Assembly: GCA_947460045.1 (NCBI GenBank)
Contig: CANHGC010000004.1
Span: forward strand, 1 to 19,029
Direction of reading: 5' to 3'
DNA length: 19,029 nt
DNA from: Bacteroidota bacterium
GTDB lineage: Bacteria; Bacteroidota; Bacteroidia; NS11-12g; UBA955
The position numbers and the translations under genes are program-made. A model generated the notes under the pieces. It saw only the letters and a program-made list of their open reading frames with translations, did no database searches and was not told the DNA's origin. Below are positions 1 to 7,549 of the stretch, one piece after another (the first letter of the stretch is position 1; each line of letters opens with the position of its first letter).

Positions 1-1285
1 ACTTGGGGATGAATAGGTTGTTCCCGTTCATGGTGACCAATTCGCCGATGGCTGCAATGAGTCCGCCCATTTGGGTTTTCCCCGACAGTTTGAACCAGAT
101 GCTGAGGTTGTAATAAATGCCCAGGCAGAGGTTGGCGCCGAGCAGTACGGGAATAATTGAGAGGCCTCTGGCGTTGGTGTAATAGAGGGGGTTTTGCATC
201 AGGAGTGGTGCAATCCAGGGCATAAACACCATGGTAAATAGGTATATGCCACCTGAAACGTAAACAAAGTAACGCATCACATGGGCGTAGGTGGCTTTGG
301 CATCGGCATCGCCACTTTTGCTAAAGAAGAAGGGTTCTGCGGCGAAGCGAAAGGCTTGGACGAAGAGGGTGAGCACGAGGCTGAGTTTGTAGAAGGCGTT
401 GTACATACCCGTTTCGGCGTCGGCGATATTTGCCGGGAGCATTTTTTTGAGCATCACGCGGTCGAGGGTTTCGTTGATCATACCGGCCAGTCCCACAATG
501 ATGAGGGGCAGGGAGTATTTGAGCATGCGTTTTACGAGGGGGACATCGAAGCCGTTTTTGAGTTGGGTAAAAGTTTTTGAAAGGAGGGGTAGGGTGATGA
601 GTGAAGCCAACAGGTTGCTAATGAAGATGTTGGCGATCATGTTTTGGGGTTGTGCTTGTAGGGCGCACCAGTGGGCGAAGGACTGCCATTGACTGCTCGA
701 AAACTGATCGGCGGAAAAATGTATGCCGAGAAGGGTGGTGGTGGCATGGGGTTGCAGGGCAAATTTGGCGAACGCAGGGGCGGCCACGAGCAACAGCAGG
801 GTAGAGAGGATGTTGATGCCTATATTGGAAAGGCGTATGTAGGCAAAGGTCCAGGGTTTTTCTTGTTGCCTGAGCCAAGCGAATCCGAGTGCGCTGATGG
901 CATCGGCGGCGAGGATGAGGACCAAGTATTCGATGAGTTGCGGATATTGCGGGTAGCCCATCCAGTCCATGATTTGCGGGCCTGTCCAACGGGCGATGAG
1001 GATGGCGGTAAAACCCGTGAGGATGAGGGTAAATGTGGCCGTGGAAAAGACTTTTCCGGGGTTGTTGGTTTGTTTGGAGAAGTTAAAGAAGGCGGTTTCT
1101 AAACCCAGGGCGAAGAGTATCGCCAAGAAGCTGGCGTAGGTAAACATGACGCTGACGATGCCATATTCGGCGGGTGTAAATTTACTCAGGTAGAGTGGCA
1201 CCAAGGCATAGTTCAAAAACCGACCTAGCATGGTGCTGAGGCCATACACGGCGGTTTGGGAAGCCAGTTTTTTGATGATGCTCAT
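1..1285 (-). CDS. Wzx/MATE-type polysaccharide flippase (3' end cut by window edge)
   Basis: This reads on the - strand from an ATG at 1285 and is open to the window edge, giving about 428 visible codons with no stop. The translation begins MSIIKKLASQTAVYGLST and then alternates hydrophobic helices with short loops. An amphipathic N-terminus, a GRFLNYALVPLY segment and an F(T)PAEYGIVS segment are typical of the oligosaccharide/lipid flippase superfamily (Wzx, MOP exporters). Members of this family move lipid-linked sugar repeat units across the inner membrane. Roughly 10-12 membrane segments are visible. It lies 40 bp downstream of the WbqC-like gene but has its own TATCTTCG promoter box at 1311-1318, so it may be transcribed both with folK-wbqC and on its own. 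Third codon positions are notably C-rich. The exact substrate cannot be told. Confidence in the family is good; the C-terminus is not visible. Confidence 0.85.
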   Translation of the reverse strand, partial: MSIIKKLASQTAVYGLSTMLGRFLNYALVPLYLSKFTPAEYGIVSVMFTYASFLAILFALGLETAFFNFSKQTNNPGKVFSTATFTLILTGFTAILIARWTGPQIMDWMGYPQYPQLIEYLVLILAADAISALGFAWLRQQEKPWTFAYIRLSNIGINILSTLLLLVAAPAFAKFALQPHATTTLLGIHFSADQFSSSQWQSFAHWCALQAQPQNMIANIFISNLLASLITLPLLSKTFTQLKNGFDVPLVKRMLKYSLPLIIVGLAGMINETLDRVMLKKMLPANIADAETGMYNAFYKLSLVLTLFVQAFRFAAEPFFFSKSGDADAKATYAHVMRYFVYVSGGIYLFTMVFMPWIAPLLMQNPLYYTNARGLSIIPVLLGANLCLGIYYNLSIWFKLSGKTQMGGLIAAIGELVTMNGNNLFIPK

Positions 1286-1310
1286 TGTTAGTGTGGGTTG
1301 GGGTAGGTTG

Positions 1311-1318
1311 CGAAGATA
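1311..1318 (-). promoter_or_regulatory. -7 promoter box TATCTTCG upstream of the flippase
   Basis: On the - strand the sequence reads TATCTTCGCAACC, 25 nt upstream of the flippase ATG and 8 bp beyond the wbqC-like stop codon. It matches the Bacteroidota -7 consensus TAnnTTTG except for C in place of the second-last T. The same variant recurs at four other gene starts in this window. No convincing TTG -33 box is seen, so the call rests on recurrence and position. Confidence 0.5.
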
Positions 1319-1325
1319 GGAAAGT

Positions 1326-1937
1326 TCAGATGATGGCGGGTGGGTTATACTGGGCGAGGTATTCCGGGGCGAGCGGACCGAGGTTGAAGAGCAGATCGAT
1401 GGCGCTCACGGATTCTCTGAAGCCAAATTTGGTGTGAAAGGTTTGGGTATAGGGGGCGGGGTTGATGGGTTGTTGGTGATAGGGCAGCAGCGCATTTTGG
1501 GCGTTGAGAGACGATGTTGCGTTGGGTTGGGTGATGTAATCTGGGGCAAAGGGAAGCTTGAGGTTTTGGAAAAGCACTTGGTTGAGGCCATGGATGATGT
1601 GCTGCATGGTTTGGGGTTGTTCATCGAACACGGCGAAAAAACGGTAATCGTAGTATTCGAAGAAGGGAGATTTGCCGTAGGCGGTTTGCCAAGCTTGTTT
1701 GTGGTCTTTGATCCAGTTTTGGTTGTAGTTGATGCGCACTTCGGGCAGGGGCCGGTTGCGATCTTCATGGTTCACGGGGATGGTGAGGGGTTGGATGTTA
1801 TTGGGTGCTGCGATGTTGTATCTATTGGCTCCGTTTTGTTTGATGAAGGGGGCGTTGAGCAGAATGGGGAATTGTTGCTGCTGGCAGCCGATGACAAACC
1901 ATTGGAGGGGTGGCAGTATGATATAGGGGAGTAGCAT
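1326..1937 (-). CDS. WbqC family protein
   Basis: A 203-residue protein on the - strand whose ATG (1937-1935) directly abuts the TAA stop of folK (TAAATG), so the two genes are probably translationally coupled. The sequence fits the WbqC family, which is common in Bacteroidota and in O-antigen loci: an N-terminal LLPYIILPPLQWF segment, a central NRYNIAAPNNIQPLTIPV segment, then a motif around NWIKDHKQAWQTAYGKSPFFEYY. The family is presumed to modify sugars or amino acids in surface-glycan synthesis, but its reaction is not established. Its position just before a Wzx-type flippase supports a surface-polysaccharide role; that is inference. No signal peptide or membrane span is evident, so it should be cytoplasmic. 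Length matches the family. Confidence 0.75.
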   Translation of the reverse strand: MLLPYIILPPLQWFVIGCQQQQFPILLNAPFIKQNGANRYNIAAPNNIQPLTIPVNHEDRNRPLPEVRINYNQNWIKDHKQAWQTAYGKSPFFEYYDYRFFAVFDEQPQTMQHIIHGLNQVLFQNLKLPFAPDYITQPNATSSLNAQNALLPYHQQPINPAPYTQTFHTKFGFRESVSAIDLLFNLGPLAPEYLAQYNPPAII

Positions 1938-2432
1938 TTAGGGGTGAAAGGGGGTCACGGGGAGGGTATCGGGGCACTCGGTGAGGAGTTGTTGGAGGGT
2001 TTTGTGGAGGGTGGGGTGGTTGTAGCGCGGGAGGACATCGGCCAGGGGCTGCAGCACAAATCTGCGTTGGTGGAGGAAGGGGTGGGGAATTTGAAGGTTG
2101 TTGCGCTGTATTTGATCATCGTTATATAGCAATATGTCTATATCAATGAGTCGAGGTCCCCACTTGATTTCTCTCCTGCGGCCCATCGATTTTTCAATTT
2201 GCAGGCATTTTTGCAGGGTTTGTAGCGGGGTGAAGGGGGTGATTACCACGATGACTTGGTTGAGGAACGGGGGTTGATCGGTATTCCCCCAAGCGGCGGT
2301 TTGGTATAGAGGAGAGCATTGGATGATTTGACCAATGTTTTTTGTGATGAGTTGTTGTGCCCAAGCGATGTGATACAAGCGGTTTCCCATGTTTCCACCC
2401 AAACCCAGGGCCACCCGATTTTCGATGTTCAT
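1938..2432 (-). CDS. folK: 2-amino-4-hydroxy-6-hydroxymethyldihydropteridine pyrophosphokinase (HPPK)
   Basis: This 164-residue cytoplasmic enzyme transfers pyrophosphate from ATP to 6-hydroxymethyl-dihydropterin in folate synthesis. The family signatures are in order: LGLGGNMGNR near residues 9-18, FLNQVIVV at 56-63, the GRRREIKWGPRLIDIDILL signature at 84-102 with the Mg-binding aspartates of DID at 97-99, and IPHPFLHQRRFVLQPLADV at 115-133. Length is normal for a single-domain HPPK, with no fused FolB or FolP. The ATG at 2432 lies 8 nt from a TATCTTCG promoter box. It is the first gene of a - strand group running into the WbqC-like gene with no gap. The M16 peptidase gene diverges from it, with only 59 bp between the two start codons. 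Confidence 0.93.
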   Translation of the reverse strand: MNIENRVALGLGGNMGNRLYHIAWAQQLITKNIGQIIQCSPLYQTAAWGNTDQPPFLNQVIVVITPFTPLQTLQKCLQIEKSMGRRREIKWGPRLIDIDILLYNDDQIQRNNLQIPHPFLHQRRFVLQPLADVLPRYNHPTLHKTLQQLLTECPDTLPVTPFHP

Positions 2433-2440
2433 ATAGTTTG

Positions 2441-2448
2441 CGAAGATA
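2441..2448 (-). promoter_or_regulatory. -7 promoter box TATCTTCG upstream of folK
   Basis: On the - strand the sequence is TATCTTCGCAAACTAT followed by the folK ATG, an 8-nt spacer. It is the same TAnnTTCGCAA variant as at the flippase, the ATP-grasp gene, the 51-aa gene and the Fe-S protein. With so short a spacer the transcript would start at or a few bases before the ATG, which implies a nearly leaderless mRNA (inference). Confidence 0.55.
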
Positions 2449-2491
2449 AACAGAGTGGATGGATGATGGGGAAATCCTATTTTTGTGCTTT

Positions 2492-5452
2492 ATGAAGCAG
2501 TATTTCAGTTTGATGGGATTGTTGTTTAGCGTTTTGTTGGTTCAGGCGCAGGACGTGATACGTGGTTTCAATGTGGCGGAAACGCCGCAGTGGACGGTTA
2601 CCAGTTACGCCAATGATCCATTGAATGTGCGGTATTATACGTTTGCCAATGGGCTTACATTGATTACATCGAACCAAAAAAAATCGCCCCGTGTGTATAC
2701 GATGGTGGCGGTGAAAACGGGATCGAAGAACGACCCTGCAACCAATACTGGATTGGCGCATTACTTGGAGCACATGTTGTTCAAGGGCACGGATCGTTAC
2801 GGGTCGTTGGACTGGAAAAAGGAGGAGCCATTGTTGAAGCAAATTGATGCGTTGTATGAGAAGTATAACCACACGAAGGATGCTGGGGAGCGAAAGGGGT
2901 TGTATCGTGCGATCGACAGTGTGAGTCAGCTCGCGGCCAAATTTTCGATTGCCAATGAGTACGACAAAATGTGTCAGGCCTTGGGCGCACAGGGCACAAA
3001 TGCATTTACGAGTACTGATGAAACGGTGTATATCAATGACATTCCATCGAACATGTTGAGTAAGTGGTTGACGTTGGAGGCGGAGCGATTTAGAAATCCG
3101 GTGTTGAGGTTGTTTCACACGGAGTTGGAGGCGGTGTATGAGGAGAAGAACATTTCATTGGATCGCGAGGGCGAGAAGGTGTATGAGTTGATGATGGCTG
3201 ATTTGTTCAGGAAGCACAATTATGGGTTACAGACGACGATTGGCACGGTAGAGCATTTGAAGAATCCGAGTTTGGAGGCCATACGCAATTATTACAATGA
3301 GTATTATGTGCCAAACAACATGGCCATTATTATGAGTGGCGATTTTGATCCGGATGCTGTGGCGGCGGAGGTGGCATCGAAGTTTGCTTATATGGAGAGG
3401 AAGGACGTGATGAGTTATGCTTTTGAGTTGGAAACGCCCAAGAATCAAGAGCGGATTTATGAGGTATTTGGTCCAGATGCGGAGAGTGTGAACATTGGTT
3501 TTCGAATTCCGAATGCGGGGTCTGAGGAATCGCGGGCGGCGCAGTTGATTGATTTGTTGTTGAACAATTCCAAGGCGGGGTTGATTGATGTGAATTTGGT
3601 GTTGAAGCAAAAGGTTTTGGGCGCGCACAGCGGGGTGGAGCAGATGGCGGATTATGGGATTTTCTATTTGGAGGGATCTCCAAAGGAAGGGCAATCGTTG
3701 GAAGAGGTGAAGCAGTTGTTGTTGGACGAATTGGAAAAAATCAGGAAGGGTGAGTTTGATGCCAATTTGCTGCAAGCCATCGTATTGAATAAAGAAATTG
3801 AAAAAATTCGGGCATTTGATGATAATAGCAGTCGTTGCTTTTTGTTGAAGGACGCATTCATTCAGAGCATGGATTATCGCGACAAATTCAATGAATTGGC
3901 GATGATGAAACTGGTGAACAAGGAATATTTGGTGGATTTTGCCAACGAGTATTTGAATGTGGATCGGGCGGTTGTGTACAAGCGGAAGGGGGAGAAGCCT
4001 GATGCGGAGAAAATTGAGAAGCCGGAGATTCATCCGGTGGAATTGAATCGCGACAAGCAGAGTGAATTTGTGAAGCAGTGGTTGGCGTTGCCATCGGAAT
4101 CGGTGAAGCCGGTGGTGGTAGATTTGAAAACTGTGATTGAAAAGGAGTATGTAGGTCCGGCCGTGTTGAGGTACGTAAAAAACAAGGAAAATAGATTGTT
4201 TGATTTGGCGTACAAGTATGATTATGGCAAGTGGCACAACAAATCATTGGACTTGGTGGCTTCTTATTTGGGTTTGGTGGGCACGAAAGGGTACAGTGCT
4301 GAGGAGGTGAGTAAGACGTTTTATCGATGGGGTTGTAGTTTTGGGACGGGTGCATCGGACAAGTCGTTTGTGATTGGTGTTAACGGTCCGGAGGAATATT
4401 TTGATTCGGCGGTTTGGTTGTTGGAGAAGTTGATCAATTCGCCCAAGGTGGATGAGGCGGTATTTGCTGGATTGGTGGCGGATATTTTAAAGGGCCGGGA
4501 GGATACCAAAACCAATGCGGGGGCCATTCGAAGTGCTTTATCGGCGTATGCTACTTACGGCCCGAAGAATCCATATACGTATGTGTTGAGCAATGAGGAA
4601 TTGAAAAAAATGAAGGCCGAGGATTTGGTGAAGTTGATTGTGGGCATGAAAAACATCAAGCATACCATGGATTATTACGGTGCCAGGGATCGGGCGAAGT
4701 TGGCGAGTACTTTGTTGTTGTTGCACAGGATGCCAAAGGATCAGACCAAGCATGAATTGGCGTTTGATTTGGAAAAATCCAAGCCTGTGAATCAGTTGTT
4801 TGTGGAGCAAACGCAAACCAAGTCGGTGGTATATTTTGCGCATTACAAGCAGGTGCAGGCGAGCATCAATTGGTTGTACAAAGGGTCTGTATTGAGCGAA
4901 TCAGAAACCCCGATGGTGAATGCATTTAACCAATATTTTGGGGGAGATATGAGCAGTGTGGTATTTCAGAACATCCGTGAGGCCAAGGCGCTGGCTTACA
5001 GCACGTATGCGGTGTATCGCACAGGAAATGTGAAGGGAAAAAGCAACATGATGGTGGGTTATGTGGGTACGCAGGCCGATAAATTCCATGATGCGGTGGC
5101 GGCGATGAACGAATTGCTGACGGTATTGCCAAAAAATGCTGAGGTTTTTGATTTGGCGAAGAAAAGTTTGATGAATCAAATCGAAACGAACAGAATAGAC
5201 CCGAGCAGTTATATCAGTGTTTTCGATTATCGGGAGGAACTTGGGTTTTCGCAGGTGGTACCGAACTTGGAGCAGTATGCTGTGTTATCGAAAATAACGA
5301 TGGAAGATGTGGCCGCTTTTCACCGCGACAGGGTGAGTGGAAAGCCTTACACGATGTCGGTGGTGGCTGATCGCAAGTTGATTACGAAGGAAGATTTGGG
5401 CCGATACGGCAAGGTGGTAGAACTGGGAATCGACGAAATTTTCGGGTTTTAA
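2492..5452 (+). CDS. M16 family (insulinase/pitrilysin-like) zinc metallopeptidase, exported
   Basis: A 986-residue protein counted from the ATG at 2492. I prefer this start over the in-frame ATG at 2459 because it puts a clean signal peptide at the N-terminus (MKQYFSLMGLLFSVLLVQAQ). The inverted zinc motif HYLEH lies at residues 90-94, in the context GLAHYLEHMLFKGT. The third zinc ligand is expected within ELEAVYEEKN at 211-220. The spacing to it is longer than usual because of an inserted helical stretch at about 110-160. The second, non-catalytic lobe is present and carries the usual R/Y element (REAKALAYSTYAVYR, near 828). It is therefore a full-length two-lobed M16 enzyme, probably periplasmic and degrading peptides. 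Leucines are mostly TTG, following the + strand G/T bias. It ends sharing TTAA with the convergent phosphatase gene. Confidence 0.9.
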   Translation: MKQYFSLMGLLFSVLLVQAQDVIRGFNVAETPQWTVTSYANDPLNVRYYTFANGLTLITSNQKKSPRVYTMVAVKTGSKNDPATNTGLAHYLEHMLFKGTDRYGSLDWKKEEPLLKQIDALYEKYNHTKDAGERKGLYRAIDSVSQLAAKFSIANEYDKMCQALGAQGTNAFTSTDETVYINDIPSNMLSKWLTLEAERFRNPVLRLFHTELEAVYEEKNISLDREGEKVYELMMADLFRKHNYGLQTTIGTVEHLKNPSLEAIRNYYNEYYVPNNMAIIMSGDFDPDAVAAEVASKFAYMERKDVMSYAFELETPKNQERIYEVFGPDAESVNIGFRIPNAGSEESRAAQLIDLLLNNSKAGLIDVNLVLKQKVLGAHSGVEQMADYGIFYLEGSPKEGQSLEEVKQLLLDELEKIRKGEFDANLLQAIVLNKEIEKIRAFDDNSSRCFLLKDAFIQSMDYRDKFNELAMMKLVNKEYLVDFANEYLNVDRAVVYKRKGEKPDAEKIEKPEIHPVELNRDKQSEFVKQWLALPSESVKPVVVDLKTVIEKEYVGPAVLRYVKNKENRLFDLAYKYDYGKWHNKSLDLVASYLGLVGTKGYSAEEVSKTFYRWGCSFGTGASDKSFVIGVNGPEEYFDSAVWLLEKLINSPKVDEAVFAGLVADILKGREDTKTNAGAIRSALSAYATYGPKNPYTYVLSNEELKKMKAEDLVKLIVGMKNIKHTMDYYGARDRAKLASTLLLLHRMPKDQTKHELAFDLEKSKPVNQLFVEQTQTKSVVYFAHYKQVQASINWLYKGSVLSESETPMVNAFNQYFGGDMSSVVFQNIREAKALAYSTYAVYRTGNVKGKSNMMVGYVGTQADKFHDAVAAMNELLTVLPKNAEVFDLAKKSLMNQIETNRIDPSSYISVFDYREELGFSQVVPNLEQYAVLSKITMEDVAAFHRDRVSGKPYTMSVVADRKLITKEDLGRYGKVVELGIDEIFGF

Positions 5453-6141
5453 CGGGCCGAAAGTTCTTGATTTTTGAGCTTGAATTGGCTGTACAGTTCT
5501 TTTAAGGAATTGGGTGTGAAGTGTGCTTTTAGGGCATCGAGGTGCCTTTGATGGTGCATATCCGTACAGGCGAAATCGTATATGCCATTTTTGAGCAAAT
5601 GATTGGCGACCTTTTGAACTTCTTTGCCGTAATAGGGTGTTAATGATAAAAGGTTCAATTGCAGTTCAAAGCCCAAATCTTTTAGGTGTTCATAGTAACC
5701 CAGCTCTTTGTGGTAATACATGTATCGTTCTGGGTGGGCCAAAACTGGTTCATATCCTGCGATTTGCAAGTCGAAGCTGAAATTTTCTACACGACTTGGC
5801 TTTTGGATATAGCTAAATTCCACCAAAATACGGTTTCCGTGGAGTTTTAGTAAAGGTTGTTTGGTTGAAAGCGCATGCTGAAATGTGTCATCCAACATGT
5901 ATTCTGCGGCAAATCGAAAATCGAGATTTACGCCCAATTTTTTGGATTCCTCTTTGAGGAAATCGGCAGCCTGCGAAATAGTGGCTGGGTTGTTGGGATG
6001 TGTGTCTGCAATGATATGTGGGGTACAAATGATTTCATCAAAACCAAGTTCTGCCATGCCTTTAAATAGAACCATGGAGGTCTCTATATCGGGAGAACCA
6101 TCGTCGATACCGGGTAATAGGTGGTTGTGAAAATCAATCAT
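5449..6141 (-). CDS. PHP-domain protein-tyrosine phosphatase, CpsB/CapC/YwqE type
   Basis: A 230-residue cytoplasmic enzyme of the PHP-fold tyrosine phosphatases that act on capsule tyrosine kinases (BY-kinases of Wzc type). Metal ligands are visible in order: H5 and H7 in DFHNHLLPGIDDG, H42 in TPHI, E80, H136 in AHPERY, and D194/H196 in the TDMHH stretch. Length is close to the family norm of about 240-250. No partner Wzc kinase lies in the window, although a flippase and other glycan genes are present. The gene is on - and converges on the M16 peptidase: the two stop codons overlap in the palindrome TTAA at 5449-5452. A promoter box TAAATTTG sits 5 nt before its ATG. Third codon positions are less C-rich than in the left-hand - strand genes. 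Confidence 0.9.
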   Translation of the reverse strand: MIDFHNHLLPGIDDGSPDIETSMVLFKGMAELGFDEIICTPHIIADTHPNNPATISQAADFLKEESKKLGVNLDFRFAAEYMLDDTFQHALSTKQPLLKLHGNRILVEFSYIQKPSRVENFSFDLQIAGYEPVLAHPERYMYYHKELGYYEHLKDLGFELQLNLLSLTPYYGKEVQKVANHLLKNGIYDFACTDMHHQRHLDALKAHFTPNSLKELYSQFKLKNQELSAR

Positions 6142-6146
6142 ATTTA

Positions 6147-6154
6147 CAAATTTA
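6147..6154 (-). promoter_or_regulatory. -7 promoter box TAAATTTG for the CpsB-like phosphatase gene
   Basis: On the - strand TAAATTTG is an exact match to the Bacteroidota -7 consensus TAnnTTTG and sits 5 nt before the ATG at 6141. A TTC instead of TTG lies about 20 nt upstream, so the -33 half is weak. The short spacing implies a very short or absent leader. Confidence 0.5.
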
Positions 6155-6203
6155 GCATTTCTACTAGGTGGTTGAATAAATACTTAACAATTGGCGCATC
6201 AGG

Positions 6204-6253
6204 TTTGTTATTTGCGATTTTCGTCGAAAATATTTGTTGTGTTGCGATTTTCG
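6204..6253 (+). repeat. Imperfect tandem direct repeat with palindromic core, operator-like
   Basis: Two copies of TTTGTT-N2/3-TTGCGATTTTCG occur at 6204-6223 and 6233-6253. The 12-nt cores start at 6212 and 6242, 30 bp apart or about three helical turns. Copy 1 continues into a perfect 7-bp palindrome, ATTTTCG-T-CGAAAAT (6217-6231). Copy 2 continues into a near palindrome with one mismatched pair (ATTTTCG-CGATAAT, 6247-6260). The array lies 16 bp upstream of the TAATTTTG box of the cytochrome c peroxidase gene, in the divergent region shared with the phosphatase gene. A regulator-binding site is an inference from this arrangement; the factor is unknown. Confidence 0.5.
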
Positions 6254-6268
6254 CGATAATTTCCCTAC

Positions 6269-6276
6269 TAATTTTG
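6269..6276 (+). promoter_or_regulatory. -7 promoter box TAATTTTG for the cytochrome c peroxidase gene
   Basis: TAATTTTG matches TAnnTTTG exactly and lies 36 nt before the ATG at 6313. A TTG at 6242-6244 sits inside the second repeat copy at a slightly long distance, so the -33 box is uncertain. Just downstream, GTTGAA (6276-6281) and TTCAAC (6292-6297) form a 6-bp inverted repeat that would fall near the start of the transcript. Confidence 0.5.
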
Positions 6277-6312
6277 TTGAAAGTTCATTGGTTCAACTTA
6301 ATAATTAAAATT

Positions 6313-7503
6313 ATGAAACAAAAAAATTGGATTGGCATTGGTGCATTTTTGGGTTTATCGGCTTTGGCCATCACCGCTTGCGAGAATGGAAATATAGCGG
6401 GTGGTAATAAATTGAAGACGCCCAAATTGCCGAGCAAAGCATACGACTACGAAGTGGTTGAGACCGCTTTGATGGGGTCTTTGAATGTAAAGAATTTACT
6501 ATTTGGAAAGGTGGTGAACACAGGGTTTTTCCCAAGTCAGCAGGGCGAAGTAGATCCGGATATGAGAGACGCTGCAACGAGTTTTAGCAATGCAGGAGCT
6601 CAACTGGGTCGTGTTTTGTTTTACGACAAGCGGATGAGTTTGAACAATACAGTTTCATGTGGCAGTTGTCATCACCAGGCGTTGGCGTTCAGCGATCGCA
6701 TGATGGTGAGTACAGGTTTTGGTGGTAAAACCACGAAGCGCAACAGCATGAGCATGAACAATCCTGTAACGTTTAACAATTTGTTTTGGGATTCACGTGC
6801 AAAGTCTACGATGGATTTGAGTTTGCGTCCGGTTTTTGATCACATTGAAATGGGAATGGAATCTGATGAGATGTTGGAAAAGAAATTGGCGTTGGAATCT
6901 TATTACGGTCCTTTGTTCAAAGAGGCTTTTGGTACTGAAGAGGTAACGCGTAAGCGAATTGCCATGGCCATTACGCATTTTTTGAGTTCCATGATTTCGA
7001 TGAATTCGAAGCACGACAATGTGATGGCGGCTAAGGCAGAATTTACATTTATGGAAAAGATGGGCAGGGATATATTCTTCTCTAACAAGGCCAACTGTTC
7101 GAAGTGTCACGCTGGCGATAATTTCAGCGCGCCAGATGATCCAGGTGGGTCTTACGGAGCGCCTACTGTTGCAGGAACAGCCAACGTTGGTTTGGATAGA
7201 AACTACACAGACAATGGCAAGGGCAATGGAAAGTTTAGAATTCCGAGTTTGCGTAACGTTGAATTAACGGGTCCATATATGCACGACGGTCGGTTCGCAA
7301 CATTAGAAGCTGTTGTAGATCATTACAGCAAGGGAATTCAAGCGCACCCACATTTGGATGCGAATTTGAAGGATAAGAATGGTCAGCCCATGCGCATGAA
7401 TTTCTCTGCCGAGGAAAAGGATGCTTTGGTGGCGTTTTTACGCACTTTAACTGACTATACATTTGTGACGGATCAGAAGTATTCGGATCCTTTTGCCAAT
7501 TGA
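6313..7503 (+). CDS. Dihaem cytochrome c peroxidase (CCP/MauG family), predicted lipoprotein
   Basis: A 396-residue protein that should reduce hydrogen peroxide in the periplasm with electrons from small cytochromes or quinol-linked donors. The start at 6313 is chosen because MKQKNWIGIGAFLGL followed by the lipobox AITAC (C23) forms a lipoprotein signal; the longer in-frame start at 6121 would overlap the phosphatase gene and its promoter. The two c-type haem motifs are CGSCH (116-120) and CSKCH (262-266). Other family features are LGRVLFYDKRMS before the first haem and GPYMHDGRFATLEAVVDHY near the C-terminus, with the methionine expected as an axial ligand of one haem. Length is somewhat above the classic 320-350 residues because of an N-terminal linker. 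Surface attachment is predicted from the lipobox only. The upstream repeat suggests regulated expression. Confidence 0.92.
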   Translation: MKQKNWIGIGAFLGLSALAITACENGNIAGGNKLKTPKLPSKAYDYEVVETALMGSLNVKNLLFGKVVNTGFFPSQQGEVDPDMRDAATSFSNAGAQLGRVLFYDKRMSLNNTVSCGSCHHQALAFSDRMMVSTGFGGKTTKRNSMSMNNPVTFNNLFWDSRAKSTMDLSLRPVFDHIEMGMESDEMLEKKLALESYYGPLFKEAFGTEEVTRKRIAMAITHFLSSMISMNSKHDNVMAAKAEFTFMEKMGRDIFFSNKANCSKCHAGDNFSAPDDPGGSYGAPTVAGTANVGLDRNYTDNGKGNGKFRIPSLRNVELTGPYMHDGRFATLEAVVDHYSKGIQAHPHLDANLKDKNGQPMRMNFSAEEKDALVAFLRTLTDYTFVTDQKYSDPFAN

Positions 7504-7533
7504 TATAGGGTTAGTGCGTTGATGGTAATTGGG

Positions 7534-7541
7534 TAACTTCG
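7534..7541 (+). promoter_or_regulatory. -7 promoter box TAACTTCG upstream of the ATP-grasp gene
   Basis: TAACTTCGCATTTTAT precedes the ATG at 7550 with an 8-nt spacer, the same geometry as folK. It overlaps the alternative in-frame TTG start at 7529, which argues against that start. A TTA rather than TTG lies 20 nt upstream (7511-7513). The box is only 30 bp after the peroxidase stop codon. Confidence 0.45.
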
Positions 7542-7549
7542 CATTTTAT

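Noticed and set aside
281..1102. Open frames on + at 281-580, 399-692 and 671-1102
   Set aside because: They are antisense to the flippase gene, whose - strand translation is a clear multi-helix transporter continuous from 1285 to the edge.
1434..1934. 166-codon open frame on +
   Set aside because: It is antisense to the WbqC-like gene, with a G/V-rich composition that mirrors the strand bias.
2432..2440. TATAGTTTG as a + strand promoter for the M16 gene
   Set aside because: The spacing between TA and TTTG is one base too long and no TTG -33 box was found. It is kept only as a note in the findings.
3227..4237. 336-codon open frame on - opposite the M16 peptidase gene
   Set aside because: It is low in complexity (rich in H, Q, L, R, I), has no recognisable motif, and lies opposite a clear M16 domain. 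It follows from TTG-rich coding on +.
6121..6312. 64-codon N-terminal extension of the cytochrome c peroxidase with a hydrophobic stretch
   Set aside because: It would overlap the phosphatase start and both promoter boxes. The shorter start gives a proper lipoprotein signal with lipobox.
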